64,000 nt of DNA from an uncultured Bacteroidaceae bacterium (GTDB lineage: Bacteria > Bacteroidota > Bacteroidia > Bacteroidales > Bacteroidaceae), in the NCBI GenBank assembly GCA_905236065.1, contig CAJONZ010000087.1:1-64000 (forward strand), given 5' to 3'. Position 1 is the first letter of the stretch. Every line of letters begins with the position of its first letter. This document shows, one piece after another, positions 52,042-61,027 of the stretch. Position numbers and translations under genes: made by a program. The notes beneath the pieces were generated by a model. It saw only the letters and a list, made by a program, of their open reading frames with translations, did not search any database and had not been told where the DNA came from.

Positions 52042-53513
52042 GGGGCTTGGAGTATTTGGTAAATGCGGTCGATGTCCACATGCTTTCGCACATGGTCGGC
52101 GAGGCGGTTGTATTGTTCTTCCTTGAAAGCTTGGTAGTCGAATGGCTTCACGTCTCCAGTCATTTTCTGGGCGAAGGGGCGAAGCAGGAACTCGACAAAG
52201 TCGGCATTGTCGAGAATGCCGTGAACGTAGGTACCCATACATTTGTCGTCGAGAAGATAGCCATCCTCCCGACCATCGCTCAGATGCAGAAGGGGAGAGG
52301 CTTTTGCTTCGCCAAGAGGTGTGGTCTGGCCCATGTGGATTTCATAGCCGGTTCCATACTGACAGGCTACCTGACGGGTAATCTTTTCACCATTCATCGT
52401 CGTGGTGACAGGCAGGAGGCCCAGACCGGGCAGGCGGTCGATGTCCCCCTCCACACGTTCCGGGTCGAGAACTTCCGCACCCATCATTTGGTAACCGCCG
52501 CAGATGCCCAACACCGATGCACCGTCGCGGTGGGCTCGGATGATGGCTTGCGCACAACCATTGTGACGCAACTCATAGAGGTCGTGAAGCGTCGATTTGG
52601 TTCCTGGCAAGATGATGATGTCTGCCTGACGGATGTCCTCGACGTTGTTGGTATAGAACAGGTGGATGCGAGGGTCTTGTTCCAGTGCGTCGAAGTCGGT
52701 GTAGTTGGAAAGGTGTTGCAACATGATGACGGCAACGTTGACCTTGCCTTGCTGCATCATGAAGGACTTCTTAGCCAGGGCCACGGAGTCCTCCTCCTCA
52801 ATATGGATGTCTTTATAATAGGGGATCACGCCAAAGACGGGTACGCCGCAAATCTCTTCAAGCATCCGTCTGCCTTCGTCGAAGAGGCGGAGGTCGCCGC
52901 GAAACTTGTTGATGAGGATGCCTTTGATGAGTTGCTTGTCTTCCGGGGTTTGCAGGGCGATGCTGCCATAGACGGAGGCAAACACGCCGCCTCGGTCGAT
53001 GTCGGCCACCAAGATGACGGCGGCCTGGGCATGGCGGGCCATCGACATGTTTACCAAGTCGCGGTCTTTCAGGTTGATTTCGGCAATACTGCCGGCCCCC
53101 TCCATGACGATGGGGTTGTAGCGCAGGGCGAGACGATTGAAGGCGTTGCACACTTCTTTGCGGAAATCGATGTCCGACGTTCCACGCCGCCAATAGTCAT
53201 ACGCATCCTTGTTGCCGATGGGCTTGCCATGGAGCACCACTTGTGAGGTGTGGTCGCTCTGCGGTTTCAGGAGCAGCGGGTTCATGTCGGTATGGCAGGG
53301 TATGCCTGCGGCCTCGGCCTGCACGGCCTGGGCGCGGCCAATTTCCAGACCCTCTGGCGTGGCGTATGAGTTCAGGGCCATGTTCTGCGCCTTGAAGGGG
53401 GCTGGGGCGTAGCCGTCCTGACGGAAGATGCGGCAAAAGGCTGCGGCCACGATGCTTTTACCCACGTCGCTGCCTGTGCCGGCGAACATGATGGGGCGTA
53501 ACACTTTTCTCAT
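52038..53513 (-). CDS. cbiP: cobyric acid synthase (CbiP/CobQ)
   Basis: 491 residues, standard length. The ATP-binding start is MFAGTGSDVGKSIVAAAFCR, followed by FKAQNMALNSYAT and ADIDRGGVFASVYGS. The C-terminal glutamine amidotransferase domain has the nucleophile motif VLGICGGYQMMG, with ILPGTKST before it. It amidates side chains b, d, e and g of adenosylcobyrinic acid a,c-diamide. It overlaps both the upstream adenosyltransferase gene (53510-53513) and the downstream cobD gene by 4 bp. Confidence 0.95.
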   Translation of the reverse strand: MRKVLRPIMFAGTGSDVGKSIVAAAFCRIFRQDGYAPAPFKAQNMALNSYATPEGLEIGRAQAVQAEAAGIPCHTDMNPLLLKPQSDHTSQVVLHGKPIGNKDAYDYWRRGTSDIDFRKEVCNAFNRLALRYNPIVMEGAGSIAEINLKDRDLVNMSMARHAQAAVILVADIDRGGVFASVYGSIALQTPEDKQLIKGILINKFRGDLRLFDEGRRMLEEICGVPVFGVIPYYKDIHIEEEDSVALAKKSFMMQQGKVNVAVIMLQHLSNYTDFDALEQDPRIHLFYTNNVEDIRQADIIILPGTKSTLHDLYELRHNGCAQAIIRAHRDGASVLGICGGYQMMGAEVLDPERVEGDIDRLPGLGLLPVTTTMNGEKITRQVACQYGTGYEIHMGQTTPLGEAKASPLLHLSDGREDGYLLDDKCMGTYVHGILDNADFVEFLLRPFAQKMTGDVKPFDYQAFKEEQYNRLADHVRKHVDIDRIYQILQAP

Positions 53514-54010
53514 AACGTTTCGTTGGCTAAGATAAAAAGATAATCGGAAAGGCGGTTCATCATGACCAATATCTCTTCGTCAACCGCGTATTGACGACGG
53601 AGTGACCAAAGCCTTCTTTCCACCGTGCGGGTCTGTGTACGAGCCAAATGGATGACGGCGGAACAGGTACTTCCATCGCCGGGAATGACAAACCCACCGC
53701 CCGTTCGTCCCTTGTCGATGGCCTCTTCCATCCGTGACGTCAACTCCTTGCAGTGCAGTTCCCTCGGATTCGTCAGCCCTTCGGGGGTCGCCACGTGGCT
53801 CATGATGGTCATCAGGGTACGTTGGATGTTTTCTATGAAGACGCGGCTTTCTGCCTGGGGAGGCATCATGGAGCGTACCACTCCCAACAAGGCGTTCAGA
53901 TGGTCTATCTCTCCGTTTGTCTCAATGCGCACATCGTCCTTGGGTACCCGCACACCGTTGCGCAGGCTGGTCTCTCCCTGGTCGCCTGTCTTCGTGTAAA
54001 TCTGTTTCAT
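53510..54010 (-). CDS. pduO: PduO-type ATP:cob(I)alamin adenosyltransferase
   Basis: 166 residues. It starts MKQIYTKTGDQGETSLRNGVRVPKDD, the ATP-binding loop of PduO-type enzymes, and has RIETNGEIDHLNALLG and the signature RTQTRTVERRLWSL (about residues 125-138). It adds the adenosyl group to the cobalt during synthesis or salvage. Its 4-bp overlaps with the cbiA 3' part and with cbiP show a tight operon. Confidence 0.92.
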   Translation of the reverse strand: MKQIYTKTGDQGETSLRNGVRVPKDDVRIETNGEIDHLNALLGVVRSMMPPQAESRVFIENIQRTLMTIMSHVATPEGLTNPRELHCKELTSRMEEAIDKGRTGGGFVIPGDGSTCSAVIHLARTQTRTVERRLWSLRRQYAVDEEILVMMNRLSDYLFILANETL

Positions 54011-54564
54011 ATCTGGTACAAATGGGTGTAGCTGGCTAAGACGTTCTTATATCTGAGTATGGGGGTGGGGACGGGATTTCCCTTGGCATCATAGACCTGA
54101 ACGACGCTGTCGGGCCATGTGCCTGCAAACTGCGTATAATGAAATTCATGTCCACGGTACTCCCTGCCGTCCAGCGTAAATCGGCGGTAACCCAAAGAGA
54201 GTTTCCGGTCGGCCTTTCTCGCCGTAATGGTGTAGGGGAACACGCCACATGCGGGAAATTCGCCCTCGTCGCTGACGATGCTTTTGCAAAGATACATCAT
54301 TCCACCACATTCTGCCACAATCCTGCCTCCCCGTTCGGCATAATCCCTGATGGCATGACGACAAGCTTCATTGGCGGCCAATGCCTCCAAGTGCCTTTCG
54401 GGATAGCCGCCGGGCAAGTAGAGCAGGTCGGTATGGTTTAATTGGGGCGTTTCGGTTTCAGGGTCGAAGAATGATACACGGCCCAGACGGTCGATGTTCT
54501 CCTGATAGATGAAGGAGAAGGATTCTCCGTTTCGTGCAATCAGCGTGTTAAGAGGCTTTTCCAT
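54007..54564 (-). CDS. cbiA: cobyrinic acid a,c-diamide synthase (CbiA), C-terminal amidotransferase part, separated by frameshift
   Basis: 185 residues from an ATG at 54564 (MEKPLNTLIARNGESFSFIY). It contains the hinge (NIDRLGRVSFFDPETET), LYLPGGYPERHLE and the glutaminase nucleophile motif IVAECGGMMYLC: the second half of CbiA. The first half is in another frame and stops at 54540, so the two overlap by 25 bp. Adding one base between the Ile and Met codons near 54565 would join them as EKHI-x-MEKPLNTLIARN, which reads naturally. It is therefore either a recent single-base deletion, a sequence error, or a split enzyme translated by restart. Confidence 0.85.
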   Translation of the reverse strand: MEKPLNTLIARNGESFSFIYQENIDRLGRVSFFDPETETPQLNHTDLLYLPGGYPERHLEALAANEACRHAIRDYAERGGRIVAECGGMMYLCKSIVSDEGEFPACGVFPYTITARKADRKLSLGYRRFTLDGREYRGHEFHYTQFAGTWPDSVVQVYDAKGNPVPTPILRYKNVLASYTHLYQI

Positions 54565-55193
54565 GCAATATGTTTTTCTATCATTTGGGTCAGTGTCGTG
54601 CAGTCGGTCGCTTCTGAGAAGTCGAGTCCCAGGTAGCGTGTACCTTGTTCGATGTGGCTGTCGCGGGGCAGACAGCCCAGGCACGTCAGGTTTAAATCCT
54701 CGCACACTTGGCGGAGCATCTGGATGTGTTTCTCCGATCCTACCTTATTAAATATTACGCCCGCAAAGCGGACATCTTCCCTGAAACGGATAAAGCCGGA
54801 AAGCAATGCAGCCATCGAATAGCCTGAAGAGCGGGCATCGACCACCAACACCACGGGTATGTCGAGTAGGCGGGCAATCTCCGCCGACGAGCCTCGGTCG
54901 CGGTCATACCCGTCAAAAAGCCCCATCATGCCCTCCACGATGCAGATGTCGGCATCGGCCCCATATTGTGCAAAGAGTTCCCGGACATGTTCGGGCGTGG
55001 TCATGAAGGTGTCGAGGTTGATGCTTGGTCTTCCACATACGGCTTCATGAAACTTTGTGTCGATATAGTCTGGGCCACACTTGAAGGGTTGCACACGATA
55101 TCCCTTGTTTGTCAGCAGTGCCATCAGCCCCCGTGCAAGGGTTGTCTTGCCCGAGCCGCTGGTGGGTGCTGCGATGAGGAATTGAGATTTCAT
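54540..55193 (-). CDS. cbiA: cobyrinic acid a,c-diamide synthase (CbiA), N-terminal ATP-binding part, separated by frameshift
   Basis: 217 residues, MKSQFLIAAPTSGSGKTTLARGL (P-loop), FKCGPDYIDTKFH, VEGMMGLFDGYD, VLVVDARSSGYSMAALL and GTRYLGL: the ATP-grasp-free dethiobiotin synthetase-like half of CbiA. Normal CbiA is about 450 residues; here the frame ends at EKHIAWKSLLTR. The rest is in the frame 54007-54564. This is the first gene of the minus-strand operon, with a TAnnTTTG box (TACTTTTG, 55205-55198) only 5 bp upstream. It amidates the a and c side chains of cobyrinate. Confidence 0.88.
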   Translation of the reverse strand: MKSQFLIAAPTSGSGKTTLARGLMALLTNKGYRVQPFKCGPDYIDTKFHEAVCGRPSINLDTFMTTPEHVRELFAQYGADADICIVEGMMGLFDGYDRDRGSSAEIARLLDIPVVLVVDARSSGYSMAALLSGFIRFREDVRFAGVIFNKVGSEKHIQMLRQVCEDLNLTCLGCLPRDSHIEQGTRYLGLDFSEATDCTTLTQMIEKHIAWKSLLTR

Positions 55194-55197
55194 GCTG

Positions 55198-55205
55198 CAA
55201 AAGTA
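55198..55205 (-). promoter_or_regulatory. probable -7 box of the cbiA-pduO-cbiP-cobD-cbiB operon
   Basis: TACTTTTG on the minus strand, ending 5 bp before the ATG, so the mRNA would be leaderless. No -33 match is seen. Confidence 0.45.
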
Positions 55206-55278
55206 CTCATTTTTGCATTATTTTGCACGGCGACAGCAAATTTTTCACTTTTCGCTCTTCATTTTTCGCTTTATTCCT

Positions 55279-55286
55279 TATCTTTG
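55279..55286 (+). promoter_or_regulatory. probable -7 box of the riboswitch operon
   Basis: TATCTTTG, TAnnTTTG type, directly before the riboswitch. Confidence 0.55.
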
Positions 55287-55465
55287 CGCCGAAAATGGTA
55301 ATCGGAGCGGAAAGACCGTCCCGATGTAAGGGAAGCCGGTGAGAGTCCGGAACTGTACCTGCAGCTGTAATCCTCTTTTTAGGGTCTGCTTGTAGAACAC
55401 CACTGGAAGAATGGAAAATTCCGGGAAGGTAAGCAGGCCGAGGAGAGTCAGAAGACCTGCCAGAA
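55287..55465 (+). ncRNA. cobalamin riboswitch
   Basis: Conserved elements in order: the GCCGGTGAGAGTCCGG segment (55335-55350), GTACCTGCAGCTGTAATCC, a variable arm, GGTAAGCAGGCCGAGGAG, and the B12 box AGTCAGAAGACCTGCC (55446-55461). It precedes the TonB receptor start by about 60 bp. A short hairpin (GTACGCCTCGTAC) and a TTTTTTT run just before the ATG may form the expression platform. It is expected to shut off the uptake operon when adenosyl- or methylcobalamin is plentiful. Confidence 0.95.
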
Positions 55466-55520
55466 ACACTTGAGTACGCCTCGTACAGGAAAATACGGTG
55501 CGGAAAAGAAGGATTTTTTT

Positions 55521-57683
55521 ATGGGAAACAGACAGAAATGGGCGCTTGGCCTTTGGCTGGTGTTTGTTTGTGCGTTTGCTCAAAACCAGAAACGTACGGA
55601 CGTAAACCTGCAGGAGGTGGTGGTGACGGGCACGGGTACGCAGCATTTGTTGAAAGACGCACCTGTGCAGACGGAGGTCATCAGCCATCGCCAGCTACAG
55701 CAATATGCGGGACGAAGCATTGAGGACATTCTTTCAGGGCTGACTTCCAGCTTCGATTTCAATGAGAATGACATGGGGTCGCACTTGCAAATGAACGGTC
55801 TCGGCAACAGCTATGTGCTCATCTTGATTGACGGTCGCCGTCTGCATGGGGATAATGGCGGAGAGAACGACCTCTCACTCATCGACCCGCAGAATATAGA
55901 GCGGATAGAGGTGGTGAAAGGAGCGTCTTCGGCCCTCTATGGTAGCGATGCCATAGCCGGTGTCATCAACATCATCACCCGACGGCACACCAGCCAAGGA
56001 CTGATGCTGGAGAATACAAGTCGTGTGGGCAGTTATGGCGATGTGCGGCAACACAATGGCCTGGCCTTGAACTACGGAAGGGTATCAAGCTACACGAATT
56101 TCCAGTTGCAACACAGCGACGGGTGGCAGAACACATCCGAAGAGGCTCCCTCGCAGACGGAGTATCACATTACCGATTCGCGGAACCAGACGGTGAACCG
56201 ACATACCAATTGGCAGGTGGCCGAACGCTTGACCTATCAGCCGACGCGCCAGCTTGAGTTTTATGCCGACGGAAGTCTTTACCGCAAACGCATTTACCGC
56301 CCCTGCGGGCATCATCGGGGCGTCGATGTGAAGACTTACGACCTGCAATACAACAACGCCTCGCTCTCGGCGGGTGGCAAGTGGAAAATCAATGACGACA
56401 ACTTCATCACGCTCGATGCGGACTGGAAGCGCCATGCCTACAACTATGCCTACACGGACACGACCCTGACGGACGGCTACATCAAGGGGCGCTTTACCAA
56501 CTACTATCCTTATTTCCCAGGTGACAGGGAGTTGCAGAGTGACCAGCGTTTGGTCAACGTTTTGCTGAAGGGGGTTTTCTCGCTCCCTTACGAGCAACGT
56601 CTCAGCGCGGGTTTTGAATACCGCTACGACTGGTTGAAAGCACCGATGCGGGTGGCTGATGGCAAGGCCACGGACAACACCGAGGCACTCTACGTGCAGG
56701 ACGAGTTCTCACTGCTTTCGCCACTTTACCTCACCGCCGGTCTGCGCCTCACTCGTAATGAGGGCTTCGGCACTCGTCTCACCCCCAAGGTTTCGGCCAT
56801 GCTGAAATTAGGCGATTTCCGCATCCGTGCCACATGGAGCCAAGGCTACAAGACCCCCACACCCAAGGAACTCCATTATCAATACGTCCGCAACATGAAC
56901 GGAGTCTATCTCTACCTTGGCAACGAGAACCTGAAGGCACAAACCTCCAACTACTTCGGCTTGAGTGGCGAATATAGTATCGGGCATCTGACGCTGACCG
57001 TCGCCCCCTATTATAATAAGGTGGAAAACATGATTGCCTTGGTCACCATTCCCACCCGTGAGGCTCCGGGCAGCCTGCTTACGAAATACGACCCCATCCG
57101 GGTGCGTCAGTATCAGAACATCGAGGACGCCAAGACGTGGGGCGTGGATGTCACCGTGCGCTACCAGTCCCGCCACTTCACTGTGGGAGGCTCCTACAGC
57201 TACCTTGACACTGAGGCCAACCAATATAGTTCCGAGGACGAGAAGCAGGCAAAGAAAAAAAGAAAGGAGGAACAGGCCACCGAGCCAGCCATGCGGCGGG
57301 TGACCATCGACGGCATGGCTCACCACAAGGCCAACGTGTATGTCACTTGGAACCATGATTTCTCCAAGTGTTACCAGTTGGGCGTGGGACTCTACGGACG
57401 CTTCTCCTCCAAACGCTACTATCAGATTGACGGCGACGGCAAGGGCTATCAGCTGTGGCGCCTCTCGACCACCCACCAGTTTGGCGAGCATTTCCGCTTG
57501 GAGGCTGGCGTAGATAACCTCTTCAACTATGTCGATCGTACCCCCCACGGTCTGCACCTCGGCACGACGACGCCAGGTCGCACCTTCTACACCTCGCTGA
57601 CCGTGCGTCTCAACAAAGGCAAGAAACTTACCAACAAATATAAGTCTAACTTTAAATCAAACCAAAACGATGAACAAGATTAA
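55521..57683 (+). CDS. btuB: TonB-dependent outer-membrane receptor, BtuB-like (first)
   Basis: 720 residues from ATG 55521 (MGNRQKWALGLWLVFVCAFAQ signal peptide); an in-frame ATG at 55470 lies within the riboswitch leader. The plug domain has VNLQEVVVTGTGTQHLLKDAPV (TonB box region), LQMNGLGNSYVLILIDGRRLHG and GASSALYGSDAIAGVINIIT. The barrel ends TPGRTFYTSLTVRL with an unusual charged tail. Riboswitch control shows the substrate is a corrinoid. It overlaps the CbiK-like lipoprotein gene by 14 bp. Confidence 0.92.
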   Translation: MGNRQKWALGLWLVFVCAFAQNQKRTDVNLQEVVVTGTGTQHLLKDAPVQTEVISHRQLQQYAGRSIEDILSGLTSSFDFNENDMGSHLQMNGLGNSYVLILIDGRRLHGDNGGENDLSLIDPQNIERIEVVKGASSALYGSDAIAGVINIITRRHTSQGLMLENTSRVGSYGDVRQHNGLALNYGRVSSYTNFQLQHSDGWQNTSEEAPSQTEYHITDSRNQTVNRHTNWQVAERLTYQPTRQLEFYADGSLYRKRIYRPCGHHRGVDVKTYDLQYNNASLSAGGKWKINDDNFITLDADWKRHAYNYAYTDTTLTDGYIKGRFTNYYPYFPGDRELQSDQRLVNVLLKGVFSLPYEQRLSAGFEYRYDWLKAPMRVADGKATDNTEALYVQDEFSLLSPLYLTAGLRLTRNEGFGTRLTPKVSAMLKLGDFRIRATWSQGYKTPTPKELHYQYVRNMNGVYLYLGNENLKAQTSNYFGLSGEYSIGHLTLTVAPYYNKVENMIALVTIPTREAPGSLLTKYDPIRVRQYQNIEDAKTWGVDVTVRYQSRHFTVGGSYSYLDTEANQYSSEDEKQAKKKRKEEQATEPAMRRVTIDGMAHHKANVYVTWNHDFSKCYQLGVGLYGRFSSKRYYQIDGDGKGYQLWRLSTTHQFGEHFRLEAGVDNLFNYVDRTPHGLHLGTTTPGRTFYTSLTVRLNKGKKLTNKYKSNFKSNQNDEQD

Positions 57684-58875
57684 GAATCTGATGCTGGGTC
57701 TGGCGACCCTCATCCTCTGTGCAGCAGTCACAGCTTGTAGTAAAGATGACAAAGAGAACAACAGCGCCAACGGCGGAGCGAACGAACCAGCTTCACGCTT
57801 CGAGCAGTATCAGCAGGCTGTCAACAACATTGTCAACAGTCAGAAAAGGAGCGACAAAGTCATTCTTCTCGTAGCCTTTGGTTCTACCTGGGAGCAGGCC
57901 TACGACACCTTCGACAAGGTAATCGATGACTACAAGAAAGATTTAAGATTTCAGGGCTGGGATGTCTTTCTCTCCTTCTCCTCGGCCATCTGTATCAACA
58001 ATGCCCGTGCGGGTGAGAATGTGGCTCCAAAGGATTTCTACGACCCCGAGCACTTCCTCACGGCTATCGGTAAGGCTGGCTACAAGAAGATTGTCGTACA
58101 GTCACTGCAAGTCATCCCCGGCGAGGAATACCGCCGTGTGCGTGACAGCTACGTGAAAGACTTCATGAACAACCGTAACGGCGACTTCACCGATGCTTAC
58201 ATGAAGAGCATCGACCGTCAGGTCGCTATCGGCACTCCGCTTATGGCTGAGGAGAGCGACGCACAGACGCTGGCCACCACCCTGAACGACGAACCCGATG
58301 TGCAGGCTGCCGTCCAGCAGGGCATCGTCGCCTTCATGGGTCACGGTAATCCTGTGGGCTACGACTACTATGGCGGCAACATCCGCTACCTGCAGTTGGA
58401 GAAGTACCTCCGTGCTATTCCTACAGTTGGACAGAACTACTACGTAGGTACTGTTGATATGGCCGACACTTATGCTGAGAACGTACTTGAGCACATCGCA
58501 GGTGGTACCTTCACCTACCAGGTTGGTTCTCTGGCTGAGACCGTCACCTATCCTACAAACAATGCAACCCAAGCCCAGCTCTTCGTGCTGATGTCCATTG
58601 CCGGTGACCATGCCCACAACGACATGGCCGATCCCGAGGACCCTGAAAGTTGGTTCAGCCTCTTCAATGCGGCTGGCATCACCACAAAGGCAGAAGAAAC
58701 CAATTTCACTGAAATCTGCTGGAAGAATTACGATCCCACTCAGGAAGGCTACATTCCCGGTCTCGCCGAGCGTTCTGCCGTTCGTGCATTGTGGATGAAA
58801 CACACATGGAATGCTATTATGACCCTCGGTACTGATAAGGCACTTTCCACACCTACAACGGAACCAGCTGAATAA
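57670..58875 (+). CDS. CbiK/IhtB-like lipoprotein (cobalt/iron chelatase family)
   Basis: 401 residues with a lipoprotein signal (MNKIKNLMLGLATLILCAAVTAC). The body is a CbiK-type chelatase fold: VILLVAFGSTWEQAYDTFDKV, VVQSLQVIPGEEYRRVRD, VAFMGHGNPVGYDYY, SIAGDHAHNDMADPEDPESW and FNAAGI. In Salmonella CbiK the two metal/porphyrin histidines lie in IQSLHIING and FMGHGA; here the first is Gln147 and only His225 is kept. Porphyromonas IhtB is a surface heme-binding CbiK relative encoded beside a TonB receptor. This gene lies between two BtuB-like receptors under a B12 riboswitch, so a surface corrinoid-binding or metal-handling role is likely, and cytoplasmic cobalt insertion is not. Confidence 0.85.
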   Translation: MNKIKNLMLGLATLILCAAVTACSKDDKENNSANGGANEPASRFEQYQQAVNNIVNSQKRSDKVILLVAFGSTWEQAYDTFDKVIDDYKKDLRFQGWDVFLSFSSAICINNARAGENVAPKDFYDPEHFLTAIGKAGYKKIVVQSLQVIPGEEYRRVRDSYVKDFMNNRNGDFTDAYMKSIDRQVAIGTPLMAEESDAQTLATTLNDEPDVQAAVQQGIVAFMGHGNPVGYDYYGGNIRYLQLEKYLRAIPTVGQNYYVGTVDMADTYAENVLEHIAGGTFTYQVGSLAETVTYPTNNATQAQLFVLMSIAGDHAHNDMADPEDPESWFSLFNAAGITTKAEETNFTEICWKNYDPTQEGYIPGLAERSAVRALWMKHTWNAIMTLGTDKALSTPTTEPAE

Positions 58876-58886
58876 TAACGCAATCC

Positions 58887-60995
58887 ATGAAGCTATTCAT
58901 ACGCACGATGTGCCTTATGGCAGCACTCTCTTCCTTGGAGGGTGCTGCCTTTGCGCAAATCCACACACCGATTGAAGCGCAAGAGCGTACCACCTCTGAA
59001 CGGAATCTCACCTCTTCCCCCTCACCTCTCCCCTCCCAAACCCTGAACCCCGTGGTCGTTACGGGTTCGGGCCATCACCAACGCCTGAAGAGTACGGCCA
59101 CGCCCGTCCATGTCCTGACGGCACAGGAGATTCATGAGCAAGGCATCACGAACTTCGGCGACGCACTGACACGAATGCTGCCCCAGGTGTCCATGGCTCC
59201 CAACTCCATGGGGTCGTTTCTCCGCCTGAACGGACTCGGCAACAAATACATCCTCATCCTCATCAACGGACAGAAACTGTCGGGCGACATTTCCAACAAC
59301 GTTGAGCTTTCCCGCGTGAACATGGCCCGTGTCAAACGGATTGAGATTCTGGACGGTGCCGCCTCTTCGCTCTATGGTAGCGATGCCATCGGCGGTGTCA
59401 TCAACATCATCACCGACCAGCCCACGCAGCAATTGATCGGCCTGACCAGCGACACAAGGGTCTCGGGGCATGGCCAACTCACGGAGGCCGTCACGCTCGA
59501 CATCTACAAAAGCGGCTTCGGCTCCTATACGTCCTATACCCACGACCGTGCCGACAGCTACCAGAATACGGATTTGGAATATAAGAAGGACTCGGAGACG
59601 GAGACGCAGCGGACGATTGCCCCGCTCTTTACAGGCTACCGTTCCCATGTCCTGGGACAGAAATTCACCTATTCCGCCGGGAAGCACTGGGCACTGAATG
59701 CCGGACTGGACTATTCCGACAAGCTGACCGACCGTCCCGAAACCCATCCCGACCTGCCGGGAGGCACTGACTACGAAATGCGCTACAAGGGGCTTCGTTG
59801 GACGGCTGGCGGCATCTACAAATTCTCGGCAAAGAACTCCTTGCAGGCCACCTTCACCGGCGACCGTTTCCGCTATGGCAAGGAGTATGACGTGGCCACC
59901 AAGACGAATGCCATAGGCGACTACGTGCAGTCGAAGGAGCAACGCACCCTGGAAGGCGACCTGAAGGCCATCCTCTCCCTCGTGGAGGGCGGTACCACCA
60001 TTTTTGGTGCCAATGGGCGGAAGGACTGGCTGACGGCCACTTCTGGCGACATCGACCAGCATGTCTATACCCTCGCTGCCTATGCCCAGCACGAACAGCG
60101 GTTCCTGCGCTGCATGACGGCGACCCTTGGTCTGCGCTACACCAACCACGAGACTTTTGGCAGCCAGCTGACCCCAAAAGCCGTGCTGATGGCTTCCCCT
60201 GGCGACTTCCGTCTGCGAGCCACCTATTCCGCAGGTTTCCGCGCTCCGGGGCTTGACGAAATCTACTATCGCTACTTCTCCGTCAACCGAGGGAAGGCGC
60301 AAATCATTTTCGGAAACCGCGACCTCAAGCCTGAGCGCAGCCATTACGTCTCGCTGAATGCCGAATACCGCAGCGATGCCGTGGCCGTGAGCCTTACGGG
60401 ATTCATCAACCGCATCAACAACATGGTGGTGCGGCAGGACATCCCCGTCGATGAGGCTTCACGCACTGCGCTCCGTCAGGAGTTTCCCGAAATGACAGAA
60501 CGGCAGGCCGACAAGCTCGAACGCTATTCCCACTATCAGAACAGCGACCTTGGCGATGTCAAGGGACTGCAAGTCAACGTCTCTGCAAACATCTTCAGGG
60601 GCTTCAACCTCTCGGCTAATTACGCCTACACCTACGCCCGTACCAAGACTGGTGGCGAGTGGGTCACGATGGAGCGCAGCATCCGCAACGTTGCCACGAT
60701 TGCTGCCAACTGGCACCACACTTGGGGAGCTTACAGCCTTCACGTCAACCTCAACGGACGGTTGCAGTCGGAAACCTATTACACCGCCTACGAGGATGCC
60801 CCTGGCTTCGGTATCTGGAATCTCAACACCACCCATACCTTCCGTGCCTGCAAATGGGCTGTCATAGAGCCCTCCATCGGCATCGACAACCTGTTCGACC
60901 GCGTGGATCGTCGCATCGACTCTGCCAACCGCAAATATGCCCTCTACTCCCCTGGCCGTATGCTTGTGGCCGGCTTGAGGATACAATTTAAATAA
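58887..60995 (+). CDS. TonB-dependent outer-membrane receptor, BtuB-like (second)
   Basis: 702 residues, with a signal peptide ending SSLEGAAFAQ. The TonB box region is LNPVVVTGSGHHQRLKSTATPVHV; the plug has LRLNGLGNKYILILINGQKLSG and GAASSLYGSDAIGGVINIITD; the C-terminus is SPGRMLVAGLRIQFK. Similar plug motifs to the first receptor suggest an old duplication. The residues before the TonB box (NLTSSPSPLPSQ) are encoded by a GAGGTGAGGGG-type microrepeat. Third gene of the riboswitch operon, 11 bp after the CbiK-like gene. Confidence 0.9.
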   Translation: MKLFIRTMCLMAALSSLEGAAFAQIHTPIEAQERTTSERNLTSSPSPLPSQTLNPVVVTGSGHHQRLKSTATPVHVLTAQEIHEQGITNFGDALTRMLPQVSMAPNSMGSFLRLNGLGNKYILILINGQKLSGDISNNVELSRVNMARVKRIEILDGAASSLYGSDAIGGVINIITDQPTQQLIGLTSDTRVSGHGQLTEAVTLDIYKSGFGSYTSYTHDRADSYQNTDLEYKKDSETETQRTIAPLFTGYRSHVLGQKFTYSAGKHWALNAGLDYSDKLTDRPETHPDLPGGTDYEMRYKGLRWTAGGIYKFSAKNSLQATFTGDRFRYGKEYDVATKTNAIGDYVQSKEQRTLEGDLKAILSLVEGGTTIFGANGRKDWLTATSGDIDQHVYTLAAYAQHEQRFLRCMTATLGLRYTNHETFGSQLTPKAVLMASPGDFRLRATYSAGFRAPGLDEIYYRYFSVNRGKAQIIFGNRDLKPERSHYVSLNAEYRSDAVAVSLTGFINRINNMVVRQDIPVDEASRTALRQEFPEMTERQADKLERYSHYQNSDLGDVKGLQVNVSANIFRGFNLSANYAYTYARTKTGGEWVTMERSIRNVATIAANWHHTWGAYSLHVNLNGRLQSETYYTAYEDAPGFGIWNLNTTHTFRACKWAVIEPSIGIDNLFDRVDRRIDSANRKYALYSPGRMLVAGLRIQFK
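59006..59038. repeat. GAGGTGAGGGG-type microrepeat in the second BtuB-like gene
   Basis: CTCACCTCTTCCCCCTCACC and onwards, translated as TSSPSPLPS between the signal peptide and the TonB box. It is the reverse complement of the copy in btuF. Confidence 0.75.
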
Positions 60996-61027
60996 TCATT
61001 GTTTCTCGGACAAAACGGATAGATGTA

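Noticed and set aside
55470-55520. ATG at 55470 as start of the first BtuB-like receptor
   Set aside because: It lies in the riboswitch leader and precedes the natural signal peptide that begins at 55521.
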